Positions 6,425 to 13,770 of a stretch of 14,259 bases of DNA are shown in pieces. This DNA comes from an uncultured Clostridia bacterium (GTDB lineage: Bacteria; Bacillota; Clostridia; TANB77; CAG-508). Below the pieces are notes generated by a model. That model ran no database searches, was not told the origin of the DNA, and was given only the letters and a program-made list of their open reading frames with translations. The first letter of the stretch is position 1; each line of letters starts with the position of its first letter. Made by a program: the position numbers and the translations under genes. The stretch lies in the NCBI GenBank assembly GCA_947628395.1, contig CANQZP010000032.1, forward strand, positions 1-14,259. The letters run 5' to 3'.

Positions 6425-8122
6425 TTGCCATTCTATGCAGATGAGCTTTATTTAACGATAAAAAGTGCTGAAGATGGGAACACAGGAGATATAAAATCTA
6501 TTATTAAAGATATAAAAGACGAACACAAAAATAAGTTCATGATATTATATGGAACGCTATATACAACAGCTAACTGTACAGAACAAGAAAAGAAATGGGC
6601 AAAAGACTTAGGAGTAGAATATAATCCATTAAAATTAGAAATAGCAGATGGAAATATAAAATTAAAATGTGATTATGATAATATAAATGAACTAATACAA
6701 AATGATGAGTTAATAATTCCAAGTATGATAACAGAAATAGAGCAAGGAACATTTAATGGAATAAATGTAAAAAGAATAGTAATCCCAGGATCAGTAAAAA
6801 CAATAGGAGCAAATGCATTTTCAAATAATCCATATTTAGAAGAGGTAATAATACAAGAAGGGGTAAAAACAATAGGAAACAGTGCTTTTATGAATTGTAC
6901 AAAATTAAATACAGTTACAATGGAAGGTGATACTGTAACAGAAATAGGGGGGAATGCTTTTAGAAGTTGTATTAAATTATCAAATGTAACAATATCTAAT
7001 AATATTAAAGTATTAAATGCTCTAGTTTTTGATACTTGTCCACTAAATGATAAATTCCAACTTCCTGAAAATTTAGAAACTTTAGATAGAGAAAATCTTG
7101 ATGCTGCAACATTTACAACACTGAAACTTCCTAGTAAATTGCAAACAATAACAGCTAATGGTAATATTTCAAAAAATTTAATTAAAATAGATACTTCTGA
7201 TAATAAATATTTTGAATTTGATGATGATAGTAAAGTTTTATATAATAAGGAAAAAACACAACTTATAGGTGCTTTATCTCAAATAACAAGTTTAAATATA
7301 GAAAATTCTGTTGAGAAGATAGCTTTTGGTGCTTTTTTAGTATGTAGTAATTTAAAAACTGTGAATATTCCAGCAAGTGTAAAAACAATTGATAAACAAA
7401 TATGGAATGATACTATATCAACTATAATAGTTGATGATACAAATCCAAATTTCAAGTCAAACAGCAATACATTCCTATTAAGTAAAAATGGAGAGACATT
7501 ATATAGGTGTGCAGCAACAGGAAGTGTAACTGTTCCAGCAGGTGTTAAAAAAATTTTAGGAGGGGCATTTGCAAGTTCAGGTATAAATTCGATTACTCTA
7601 CCAGAAAGTTTTGAAACTACAGATGGTTCTTGGGGACTATTTCCAAAAATTACAACTCTTAATTTACCTAAGAATGTAAATAGTTTTTCTAAAGGTGACT
7701 ATATTTGGGTTAACCAAATAACAGTAGACTCTGATAATCCAAATTTTGAAATGAAAGATAATAATTATTTAATAAGTAAAAAAGAAGATAAAACTTTATA
7801 TTGGGTAAAAAATGATATAACAACAGTGAAGATACCTGAAGAAGTTAAAAATATAACAAATTACGCTTTTTCTAATTGTAAGAATGCTGGAAAAAAACTA
7901 GAAATACCTGAAGGGGTAGCAAAACTAGATGGAAGTTATTTATTTCAAGAGTCAAGTTTTGAAACTATAACTTTACCAAGTACAATGGAATCAATTAGTG
8001 GGACAGCTTTTTCAGCAGCTAGCAATATAACTAGTATAGTAATAAATAAATCAAAAGATAGTATTTCAGGAGCACCTTGGGGAGCGCCCGGGGGAGATAA
8101 GATTATTGATTGGGTAAATTAA
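6425..8122 (+). pseudogene. 3' part of the same gene: BspA-type leucine-rich repeat surface protein
   Basis: This frame is open from about 6350; the first usable start is the TTG at 6425, which has no RBS, so it is the body of the gene begun at 6136. About 110 residues of linker follow, then BspA/LRR_5-type repeats with the pattern L..V.IP..V..IG..AF..C, for example VKRIVIPGSVKTIGANAF (from about residue 114) and LEEVIIQEGVKTIGNSAF. Degenerate repeats continue to the end, and the chain closes with SISGAPWGAPGG...WVN. Such LRR proteins are surface-exposed and are implicated in adhesion or host and matrix binding. With one base removed, the whole protein would be about 661 residues: prepilin-like anchor, spacer, LRR domain. 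Its expression as a single protein is presently blocked unless frameshifting occurs. Confidence 0.85.
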
Positions 8123-8124
8123 AT

Positions 8125-8151
8125 AAAAATAGGCAGATTTTTGAATCCGTT
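8125..8151 (+). repeat. diverged copy of the 4030-4056 terminator arm
   Basis: AAAAATAGGCAGATTTTT (8125-8142) is identical to 4030-4047. The next nine bases differ only by three transitions, after which similarity stops and no T-tract follows. The remaining hairpin is weak, so this looks like a decayed or recombined terminator just after the LRR stop codon. Confidence 0.5.
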
Positions 8152-8206
8152 CAAAATGTATGATTGAAGAATGAATGGGATAAGACAATATAAAAGGTAT
8201 GAGAAA

Positions 8207-8231
8207 AAGGGCAGGGACAAGCATTGCCCTT
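8207..8231. repeat. small REP-like palindrome
   Basis: AAGGGCA (8207-8213) pairs perfectly with TGCCCTT (8225-8231) around GGGACAAGCAT. The layout GGGC..GGAC.AAG..GCCC echoes the palindrome at 6162-6204, suggesting a related repeat family flanking the surface gene. Confidence 0.5.
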
Positions 8232-8259
8232 AAAATGAAGGTATAGACAAGGAGAAGAT

Positions 8260-8291
8260 GGTTCGTCTAGAGTGGCGAACCTGTTTTTTTT
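8260..8291 (+). terminator. terminator before the ylxM-ffh operon
   Basis: GGTTCG (8260-8265) pairs with CGAACC (8276-8281) around a ten-base loop, followed by TG and eight Ts (8284-8291). It would stop transcription entering from the accessory region just before the ylxM promoter. Confidence 0.7.
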
Positions 8292-8301
8292 CTTAAAATA
8301 C

Positions 8302-8330
8302 TTGACAAAAATGGAAAATGGGTGTAAAGT
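8302..8330 (+). promoter_or_regulatory. promoter of the ylxM-ffh-rpsP-rplS operon
   Basis: TTGACA (8302-8307) and TAAAGT (8325-8330) are separated by 17 bases. The -10 has only four consensus bases but is preceded by TG. Upstream bases, spacer and downstream bases closely match the infC promoter at 12833-12861, which supports a functional site despite the weaker -10. Confidence 0.7.
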
Positions 8331-8364
8331 ATATAAGCATTACATTTTAAAAGAGGTGATAATC

Positions 8365-8712
8365 ATGGAGAAAAATATTGAAATTAGTGTACTTTGTGAA
8401 ATTTATGGAAAACTTTTAACTGATAAACAATATGAATTTCTTGATGATTATTACAATAATGATTTATCTCTTTCTGAGATTGCTGAAAATAATAATATAA
8501 CTAGACAGGCAGTAAGAGATAATATAAAAAAGGGGGAAAATAAACTTTTCGAATATGAAGAAAAGTTAGGGCTTATGAAAAAGACATTACTTCAAGAAGA
8601 AAAAATAGCAATTATTTTATCTGAGCTCAATAAGATACAAGATAAATCATCAGATAAACAAGTTGCAAAAATTCTTGAACATATTAAAAATGAACTTAAT
8701 TGTTTAGTTTAG
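8365..8712 (+). CDS. ylxM: YlxM, helix-turn-helix partner of the SRP operon
   Basis: From the ATG at 8365, preceded by AGAGGTGAT (8352-8360), the protein has 115 residues, the usual size for YlxM (UPF0122). An in-frame upstream extension to 8272 would run through the terminator and promoter and is rejected. Residues about 20-62 (LTDKQYEFLDDYYNNDLSL, then SEIAENNNITRQAVRDNIKK) form a sigma-region-4-like helix-turn-helix; a charged helical C-terminus follows. YlxM is encoded immediately before ffh in Gram-positive bacteria and has been linked to signal-recognition-particle activity; its HTH fold also suggests nucleic-acid binding. Its TAG (8710-8712) overlaps the ffh ribosome site, so the two are translationally linked. 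Confidence 0.93.
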   Translation: MEKNIEISVLCEIYGKLLTDKQYEFLDDYYNNDLSLSEIAENNNITRQAVRDNIKKGENKLFEYEEKLGLMKKTLLQEEKIAIILSELNKIQDKSSDKQVAKILEHIKNELNCLV

Positions 8713-8721
8713 GAGGTAATT

Positions 8722-10092
8722 ATGGCTTTTGAAGGATTATCATCGAGACTACAAGAAATTACTAGAAAGCTTAGAGGTAAAGCAAGAATAAGTGAAAGTG
8801 ATTTAAAAGAAGTTTTGAGAGAAGTTAAACTTGCTTTATTAGAAGCGGATGTAAATTATAAAGTAGTAAAAGATTTTATTAAAGTTATTGAAGAAAAGGC
8901 TTTGGGTCAAGATGTTCTTAAGTCATTAACACCAGGACAGCAAGTTATTAAAATCGTAAAAGATGAACTTACTCAGTTATTAGGGGGAGAAGAAAGCAGA
9001 ATATCTTTTTCTTCTAATCCACCTACAGTTATAATGCTTGCAGGTCTTCAAGGTTCTGGTAAAACTACTACTGCTGGAAAACTTGCTAATTTAATTAGAA
9101 AACAAGGAAAAAATCCATTACTTGTAGCATGTGACGTATATAGACCAGCTGCTATTAAACAATTACAAGTCGTTGGAAAACAATTAAATATTCCTGTATA
9201 TGCAAATGAGGAAACAAAAGATGTTACTCTTATTGCAAAACAGGCTATGAATACTGCTATTTCAAAATTAAATGATGTAGTTATACTAGATACTGCTGGT
9301 AGACTTCATATAGATGAAGAATTAATGCAAGAACTTAAAGATCTAAAGGCAAGTGTAAAACCTCATGAAATTTTACTTGTTGTTGATAGTATGACAGGTC
9401 AAGATGCTGTAAATGTTGCAGAGCATTTTAATCAAGATTTAGGAATTGATGGAATTGTACTTACAAAATTAGATGGTGATACTAGAGGTGGTGGAGCTTT
9501 ATCAGTAAAAAAAGTTACTGGTAAGCCTATAAAATTTGCAGCAACTGGAGAAAAATTAAGCGATATAGAGGTATTTAGTCCTGAGAGAATGACATCAAGA
9601 ATTTTAGGAATGGGAGACGTTTTATCAATTATAGAAAAAGCTGAAGAAGCTTTTGATGAAGAAGAAGCTATAAAGCTAGAAAAAAAGATGAAAAAACAGA
9701 AATTTGACTTGGAAGATTATTTAACTCAGTTAAGACAAGTTAAAAAAATGGGTTCTTTTTCATCAATTTTAAAAATGTTACCAGGTGTTGGTAGCGCACT
9801 TAAAAATGCTCAAGTAGATGATAAAGAATTTGATAAAATTGAAGCAATTATTTGCTCTATGACAAAAGAGGAAAGACATGACCCTAAAATATTAAATGGA
9901 AGTAGAAGACTTAGAATTGCAAAAGGTAGTGGAACTTCAGTACAAGATATCAATAAATTTATAAATTCATTTGAAATGACTCAAAAAATGATGAAGAAGA
10001 TGACAAATGATAAAGGTGCAATGAAAAAGATGATGAGCAAAATGACGGGTCAAAGTAAATTTGATATGAATGATTTAGATGATTATAGATAA
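8722..10092 (+). CDS. ffh: Ffh, signal recognition particle GTPase (SRP54)
   Basis: This 456-residue protein binds 4.5S/6S SRP RNA and signal sequences and delivers ribosome-nascent chains to FtsY at the membrane. The N domain is residues 1 to about 85. The NG GTPase domain shows the P-loop GLQGSGKTTT (108-117), DVYRPAA, DTAGR (190-194) and TKLDGDTRGGGALS (248-261). The M domain from about 300 has the methionine-rich grooves (MTQKMMKKMTNDKG, MKKMMSKMTG) and the RNA-binding GSRRLRIAKGSG. Length is normal. AGGAGGT (8711-8717) lies close before the ATG. It sits second in an operon with the same order as in Bacillus. Confidence 0.98.
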   Translation: MAFEGLSSRLQEITRKLRGKARISESDLKEVLREVKLALLEADVNYKVVKDFIKVIEEKALGQDVLKSLTPGQQVIKIVKDELTQLLGGEESRISFSSNPPTVIMLAGLQGSGKTTTAGKLANLIRKQGKNPLLVACDVYRPAAIKQLQVVGKQLNIPVYANEETKDVTLIAKQAMNTAISKLNDVVILDTAGRLHIDEELMQELKDLKASVKPHEILLVVDSMTGQDAVNVAEHFNQDLGIDGIVLTKLDGDTRGGGALSVKKVTGKPIKFAATGEKLSDIEVFSPERMTSRILGMGDVLSIIEKAEEAFDEEEAIKLEKKMKKQKFDLEDYLTQLRQVKKMGSFSSILKMLPGVGSALKNAQVDDKEFDKIEAIICSMTKEERHDPKILNGSRRLRIAKGSGTSVQDINKFINSFEMTQKMMKKMTNDKGAMKKMMSKMTGQSKFDMNDLDDYR

Positions 10093-10147
10093 TTTTGTTT
10101 TTAAATTTTTAAATATATATATATAAAATTTTTCAGGGGGTGAAAAT

Positions 10148-10381
10148 ATGGTAAAAATAAGATTACAAAGAGAAGGAAAGAAAAAAGCTCCTTTTTATCA
10201 CATTGTTGTAGCTGATTCTAGATCTCCAAGAGATGGTAGAATTATTGAAAAAATTGGAACTTATGATCCTATGACAGAACCTGCTACAATAGTTCTTGAT
10301 AAAGAACTTGTAGAAAAATGGATAAAAAATGGTGCAAAACCAACAGACACTGTAAAAGGTCTAATTGAAAAAATAAAATAG
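10148..10381 (+). CDS. rpsP: 30S ribosomal protein S16
   Basis: This 77-residue protein begins MVKIRLQREGKKKAPFYHIV and contains DSRSPRDGRIIEKIGTYDP, the hallmark of bS16. S16 binds 16S rRNA early in assembly of the 30S body. The length is at the short end of the family, lacking the C-terminal extension seen in some species. CAGGGGGTG (10135-10143) is a strong ribosome site. It lies 55 bases after ffh across an AT-rich gap with no clear terminator, and is followed closely by khpA, rimM, trmD and rplS, the classical ribosome/tRNA maturation set. Confidence 0.97.
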   Translation: MVKIRLQREGKKKAPFYHIVVADSRSPRDGRIIEKIGTYDPMTEPATIVLDKELVEKWIKNGAKPTDTVKGLIEKIK

Positions 10382-10401
10382 TCTAGGAGGTTTTAAAAAC
10401 C

Positions 10402-10632
10402 ATGAAAGATATTCTAGAATTAGTAATTAAAAATTTAGTAAAAGACCAAGACCAAGTATCAATTTCAGAAGTTGCTTCAGAAAAAGAAATTAAATATGAA
10501 GTAAAAGTTTCTAAAGAAGATATGGGTAGAGTTATTGGTAAAAGAGGAAAAATAGCGCAATCTATAAGAACTTTAATTAAAGCAATTGCTGGAAAAGAAA
10601 ATAAAAAAGTAGTTGTAGAATTTGTTGATTAA
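10402..10632 (+). CDS. khpA: KhpA, KH-domain RNA-binding protein
   Basis: The protein has 76 residues and is one KH domain. The GXXG loop is GKRG (46-49) inside MGRVIGKRGKIAQSIRTLIKA, flanked by beta strands (IKYEVKVS before, KKVVVEFVD after). KhpA (formerly YlqC) forms dimers with KhpB/EloR and binds many transcripts; in Gram-positive bacteria it influences cell elongation and division. The position between rpsP and rimM is the standard one. AGGAGGT (10385-10391) precedes the ATG. Confidence 0.93.
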   Translation: MKDILELVIKNLVKDQDQVSISEVASEKEIKYEVKVSKEDMGRVIGKRGKIAQSIRTLIKAIAGKENKKVVVEFVD

Positions 10633-10644
10633 GGGTATAAAGGT

Positions 10645-11151
10645 ATGCAAGATTTTTTTGAAATAGGTCAAGTTGTAAATACTGTAGGTTTAAAAGGTGA
10701 AATAAAAATAAATCCTTTTACAGATAATTTAGAACAATTTGATAAAGGAAAAAAAATAATACTTGAAAAAAATAAAAACCAGACAGAATTTGAAATTGAG
10801 CAAGTTAGATTTCATAAATTACAAGTTATTTTAAAATTAAAGGGTATAGATATTATAGAAGAAGCTGAAAAACTTAGAAATTCTTATGTAATAGTAAAAA
10901 GGAAAGATAAAGAAGAATTACCAGACGATACTTATTATATTGTTGATTTAATAGGATTAAATGTTTATTTAGAAGATAATACTTTACTTGGAGAGATAAC
11001 TGATGTTTTTCCTACAGGAAGTAATGATGTTTATGTTGTAAAAACTGAAGAAGGAAAACAAATTTTATTACCTGCAATTAAAGATGTTGTAAAAGAAGTT
11101 AATTTATCGGAAAATAAAATGATTATAAATCTGATAGAAGGTTTAATATGA
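10645..11151 (+). CDS. rimM: RimM, 16S rRNA processing / 30S maturation factor
   Basis: The 168-residue protein has the two RimM domains. The N-terminal beta barrel starts FEIGQVVNTVGLKGEIKI (5-22), and the C-terminal PRC barrel begins near DDTYYIVDLIGL (94-105) and ends with LLPAIKDVV. RimM helps assemble the 30S head, working near S13/S19. It starts 12 bases after khpA, and its TGA overlaps the trmD ATG by four bases (ATGA), so trmD translation is probably coupled to it. Confidence 0.95.
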   Translation: MQDFFEIGQVVNTVGLKGEIKINPFTDNLEQFDKGKKIILEKNKNQTEFEIEQVRFHKLQVILKLKGIDIIEEAEKLRNSYVIVKRKDKEELPDDTYYIVDLIGLNVYLEDNTLLGEITDVFPTGSNDVYVVKTEEGKQILLPAIKDVVKEVNLSENKMIINLIEGLI

Positions 11152-11870
11152 AATTTGATGTATTAACTCTTTTTCCAGAGATGTTTGAACCTATTAAACA
11201 AAGTATTATAAAAAGGGCTGAGGAAAAAAATCTTTTAGAAATTAATTTGATTAATATAAGAGATTTTTCTAAAGACAAACACCAAAAAGTAGATGATACT
11301 CCTTATGGTGGTGGAGCTGGTATGGTAATTAGACCTGATGTTGTATATGATGCATATTCTTCTGTAAAATCTGAAAATGCTAAAACTATATATTTATCAC
11401 CTCAAGGAAAAACTTTAAATCAAAAAATGGTAAAAGAACTTGCTAAAGAAAATCATTTAATTTTATTATGTGGTCATTATGAAGGTATTGATGAACGCGT
11501 AATAGGAAAAATTGTAGATGAAGAAATTTCTATAGGGGATTATGTTTTGACTGGTGGAGAGATACCTGCAATGGTGCTTATAGATAGTGTTAGTAGATAT
11601 GTTGAAGGAGTTTTAAATAGTGAATCTGTAGAGGAGGAATCTTTTTCAGATGGATTATTAGAATATCCTCAATATACTAGACCAGAAAATTTTATGGGCG
11701 AAAATGTTCCAGAAGTATTGATTTCGGGTCATCATGAAAACATAAGAAAATGGAGAAGACAAGAGTCTTTGAAAAATACATATAATAAAAGGCCAGAATT
11801 ATTAAAAAATATAGATTTGTCAGAAAAAGAGAAAGACTATATAGAAAATTTAAAAAAGGAGGGAAAATAA
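11148..11870 (+). CDS. trmD: tRNA (guanine-N1-)-methyltransferase TrmD
   Basis: The 240-residue SPOUT methyltransferase modifies G37 next to the anticodon of tRNAs reading CUN, CCN and CGG codons, preventing +1 frameshifts. Visible motifs are the N-terminal MKFDVLTLFPEMFEP, PYGGGAGMV, the knot sequences CGHYEGIDERV (108-118) and IGDYVLTGGE (129-138), and ESFSDGLLEYPQYTRPE, which contains the Asp used as general base in the family. Length is normal. The ATG overlaps the rimM stop by four bases. The AAGGAGGG that serves rplS lies within its last codons, so the genes are tightly coupled. Confidence 0.97.
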   Translation: MKFDVLTLFPEMFEPIKQSIIKRAEEKNLLEINLINIRDFSKDKHQKVDDTPYGGGAGMVIRPDVVYDAYSSVKSENAKTIYLSPQGKTLNQKMVKELAKENHLILLCGHYEGIDERVIGKIVDEEISIGDYVLTGGEIPAMVLIDSVSRYVEGVLNSESVEEESFSDGLLEYPQYTRPENFMGENVPEVLISGHHENIRKWRRQESLKNTYNKRPELLKNIDLSEKEKDYIENLKKEGK

Positions 11871-11872
11871 TA

Positions 11873-12481
11873 ATGGATATTATTAAGTCAATTGAACATG
11901 AGCAACTAAAGAATAAAATACCTGATTTACGTATTGGTGATACTGTAAGAGTTCACGCAAAAATAAAAGAAGGTAATAGAGAAAGAATCCAAGTATTTGA
12001 AGGAATTATTATTAAAAAACAAGGTGGAGGAGTAAATGCTACATTTACAGTAAGAAGAATTTCTTATGGAGTAGGTGTTGAAAAAACATTTTTAGTTCAT
12101 TCACCAAATGTTGAGAAAGTTGAAGTAGTTAGAGTAGGTAAAGCTAGACGTGCTAAGTTATATTACTTAAGAGATAGAGTAGGTAAAGCTGCTAAGACTA
12201 AGGAAAAAGTCGGTGCTAGAATTGAAACTGGTGAAATTGTTATTAAGGAAGAAGTTGTTCCTGGTGAATCAGAGCCAGTAGAAGAGGTTGAAGAACCAGT
12301 AGCAGAGGTTACTGAAAATGTAGAAGAAGTTGCTACTGAAAAAGAAGAAAAAGCAGAGGTTGCTAAGGCTCCTGAAGAAGCTCCAGCTGTTGAAACAGAA
12401 GCTCCTGTTGTAGAAGAGGTTTCTGATACAGTTAAAGAAGAACCTGTTGAAGAAGTAAAAGATGATAAGACTGAAGAATAG
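11873..12481 (+). CDS. rplS: 50S ribosomal protein L19 with a long acidic C-terminal tail
   Basis: Residues 1 to about 115 are a complete bL19: IPDLRIGDTVRVHAKIKEG, RIQVFEGIIIKKQGGG, TFTVRRISYGVGVEKTF and RVGKARRAKLYYLRD. L19 sits at the 30S-50S interface. The family normally ends about here, but this protein runs on to 202 residues. Residues 116-202 are low-complexity, rich in Glu, Val, Pro and Ala: about 33 acidic against 7 basic residues, with no sign of fold. The frame is continuous, codon use is uniform, and the terminator lies just after the stop, so the extension is not an obvious frameshift product. AAGGAGGG (11856-11863) precedes the ATG, which is two bases after the trmD stop. The tail's role is unknown. 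Confidence 0.96.
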   Translation: MDIIKSIEHEQLKNKIPDLRIGDTVRVHAKIKEGNRERIQVFEGIIIKKQGGGVNATFTVRRISYGVGVEKTFLVHSPNVEKVEVVRVGKARRAKLYYLRDRVGKAAKTKEKVGARIETGEIVIKEEVVPGESEPVEEVEEPVAEVTENVEEVATEKEEKAEVAKAPEEAPAVETEAPVVEEVSDTVKEEPVEEVKDDKTEE

Positions 12482-12487
12482 AAAATT

Positions 12488-12520
12488 AAAGGACGAAGTT
12501 TTGAAAAAACTTCGTCCTTG
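12488..12520 (+). terminator. terminator of the ylxM-rplS operon
   Basis: AAGGACGAAGTT (12489-12500) pairs with AACTTCGTCCTT (12508-12519), giving at least 12 perfect pairs around a short A-rich loop. The following bases (GTTAATGTC) are only moderately T-rich, so termination may be partial even though the stem is stable. Confidence 0.65.
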
Positions 12521-12556
12521 TTAATGTCTATTTAAGTTAAGAAAAATTATCCTATA

Positions 12557-12768
12557 AAAGCTAGTATAATAATTGATTTTTTATGGCTTTGCTGTCGCAA
12601 CTTCCAGATTAAAAAGTATTTCGTAGTGGCGATTATCAATTGCCCGGCCTTCGAAGAAAATGCGAAATACAAGTATATCTGTAAGTTGCTTCAATCGCTA
12701 CTACCTGAAAGAATCAGGCTCGTTTGGTCGCTGCGCAGCCATTTTAAAATCAATTATTATATAGCTTT
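12557..12768. repeat. structured palindromic element, copy 2
   Basis: The core at 12583 (ATGGCT) to 12742 (AGCCAT) matches copy 1 at 5874-6027 in the same orientation. GCAACTT (12597-12603) again pairs with AAGTTGC, and GTATTTCG with CGAAATAC. The inner hairpin GGCGATT/AATTGCC keeps pairing through a G-U, and the last hairpin is CCTG/CAGG instead of GACC/GGTC. The outer arms differ in sequence from copy 1 but are mutually inverted here: AAAGCTA (12557-12563) matches TAGCTTT (12762-12768), and ATAATAATTGATTTT continues inward. It lies between the rplS terminator and the infC promoter. A 72-codon open frame over it has no protein character and is not a gene. Confidence 0.8.
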
Positions 12769-12832
12769 AAAGATAAATATCGCTGTACTTGTGTTTGAAA
12801 AGGACTGTCCTACAAAAAATAAGGGAAAATAC

Positions 12833-12861
12833 TTGACAAGGTAAGAAAATGGATGTATAAT
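12833..12861 (+). promoter_or_regulatory. promoter of infC-rpmI-rplT
   Basis: Perfect TTGACA (12833-12838) and TATAAT (12856-12861) hexamers are separated by 17 bases. This predicts transcription starting near 12868 and a leader of about 165 bases before infC, long enough for regulation. It closely resembles the ylxM promoter at 8302-8330. Confidence 0.9.
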
Positions 12862-12867
12862 ATTTAT

Positions 12868-12994
12868 GTTTTAAAGAAGAAATCGTCCATTTCTCACCTT
12901 ACCAGTCTAGGAAAAGGTTATTAAATTTGATATAATTTTTTGTATTATATTTATTGTGGATTGATTTGTTTTTTGAAAACAAGTCATTTTTTTT
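12868..12994 (+). promoter_or_regulatory. infC leader with L20-leader-like hairpin and attenuator
   Basis: The untranslated leader holds three hairpins. AGAAAT (12878-12883) pairs with ATTTCT (12889-12894). ACCTT-a-CC (12896-12903) pairs with GG-aa-AAGGT (12910-12918) around AGTCTA. A ten-pair stem (12963-12972 with 12976-12985) is followed by eight Ts (12987-12994). The last is a full Rho-independent terminator placed before infC, so the operon should be attenuated. In Firmicutes the same operon is repressed by its product L20 binding the leader. The middle irregular hairpin is the best candidate binding site, by analogy only. Confidence 0.7.
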
Positions 12995-13033
12995 GTAAAA
13001 AATGAAACGCTAAAATAAGTGGAGGTGTTTTAT

Positions 13034-13540
13034 ATAAAACAAGAATTACCTATTAATGAGCAAATAAGATGTCCAATGGTTCAAGTTATTAGTGAAAATG
13101 GAGAGAAGTTAGGACAGATGAAAACTGAAGAGGCTATAGATTTAGCATCTGATAGAGGATTGGATTTAGTTTTAGTTGCTCCAAATGTAGAAGTTCCAGT
13201 TTGTAAAATCATGAACTATGGTAAGTACAAATTTGAACAAGCTAAGAGAGAAAAAGAATCTAGAAAAAATCAAAAAGCAGTTGAGCTTAAAGAAATAAGA
13301 GTAACTCCAAATATTGGGGAGCATGATTTTGGATTTAAGCTTAAAAATGCTAGAAGTTTTTTAGAGTCTGGAAACAAAGTAAAATTTACAGTAAGATTTC
13401 GTGGAAGAGAACTAAACAATGTAAAGACTGGAGAAGTAATTCTAAACAGATTTGCAGAGGAGTTATCTGAAATTTCTGTAATTGAAAAGAAACCTCATTT
13501 AGAGGGAAAAACAATGTTTTTAATCCTAGCAAAGAAATAG
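13034..13540 (+). CDS. infC: translation initiation factor IF-3, probable AUA start
   Basis: IF3 binds the 30S subunit, checks the start codon and prevents premature 50S joining. From ATA at 13034 the protein has 168 residues: KQELPINEQIR (2-12) at the usual family start, the N-domain, KIMNYGKYKFE (58-68) leading to the linker, and the C-domain with VTPNIGEHDFGFKLKNARSFL and KFTVRFRGREL. The GTGs at 13019 and 13025 overlap the GGAGGTG ribosome site (13021-13027) itself and would add residues the family lacks. The ATA lies six bases after that site. Non-canonical AUU/AUC/AUA starts are a known feature of infC and allow IF3 to repress its own synthesis. No ATG exists at the N-terminus in this frame. 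Confidence 0.93.
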   Translation: MKQELPINEQIRCPMVQVISENGEKLGQMKTEEAIDLASDRGLDLVLVAPNVEVPVCKIMNYGKYKFEQAKREKESRKNQKAVELKEIRVTPNIGEHDFGFKLKNARSFLESGNKVKFTVRFRGRELNNVKTGEVILNRFAEELSEISVIEKKPHLEGKTMFLILAKK

Positions 13541-13554
13541 AAAGGAGAATTATT

Positions 13555-13755
13555 ATGCCAAAATTAAAAACAAATAAAGCTGCTAGTAAGAGATATGGAT
13601 TTACTGCTAGTGGTAAAGTAAAAAGAACAAAAGCAAATAGAAGACATCTATTGGCTAATAAAACAAAGAGACAAAAACATTCAGCTAGAGTACAAGACGG
13701 AATATTAGATAAAACATGTGAATCACATGTAAAGAAATTATTACCATATAAATAA
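13555..13755 (+). CDS. rpmI: 50S ribosomal protein L35
   Basis: This 66-residue, very basic protein begins MPKLKTNKAASKRYGFTASG and continues KVKRTKANRRHLLANKTKRQ, the bL35 signature at its usual length. L35 is a small 50S protein made from the infC operon. AAAGGAG (13541-13547) precedes the ATG, and the gene sits 14 bases after infC and 15 before rplT, so it shares their leader control. Confidence 0.97.
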   Translation: MPKLKTNKAASKRYGFTASGKVKRTKANRRHLLANKTKRQKHSARVQDGILDKTCESHVKKLLPYK

Positions 13756-13770
13756 AGGAGTGAGAAATAA

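Noticed and set aside
6570..6752. 60-codon minus-strand frame inside the LRR gene
   Set aside because: It is antisense to the coding LRR linker and Leu/Tyr-rich; it is a shadow frame with no start signals. The same holds for 7279-7467 and 420-674.
8272..8364. N-terminal extension of YlxM
   Set aside because: It would translate the terminator and promoter region. The ATG at 8365 has a proper RBS and gives the family's normal length.
12626..12844. 72-codon open frame on the plus strand
   Set aside because: It lies over the structured repeat and runs into the infC -35 box; it has no RBS, its composition is unlike a protein, and copy 1 of the repeat does not keep the frame.
13019..13033. GTG start for infC
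   Set aside because: The GTG codons at 13019 and 13025 overlap the ribosome site itself, and the added residues have no counterpart in IF3.
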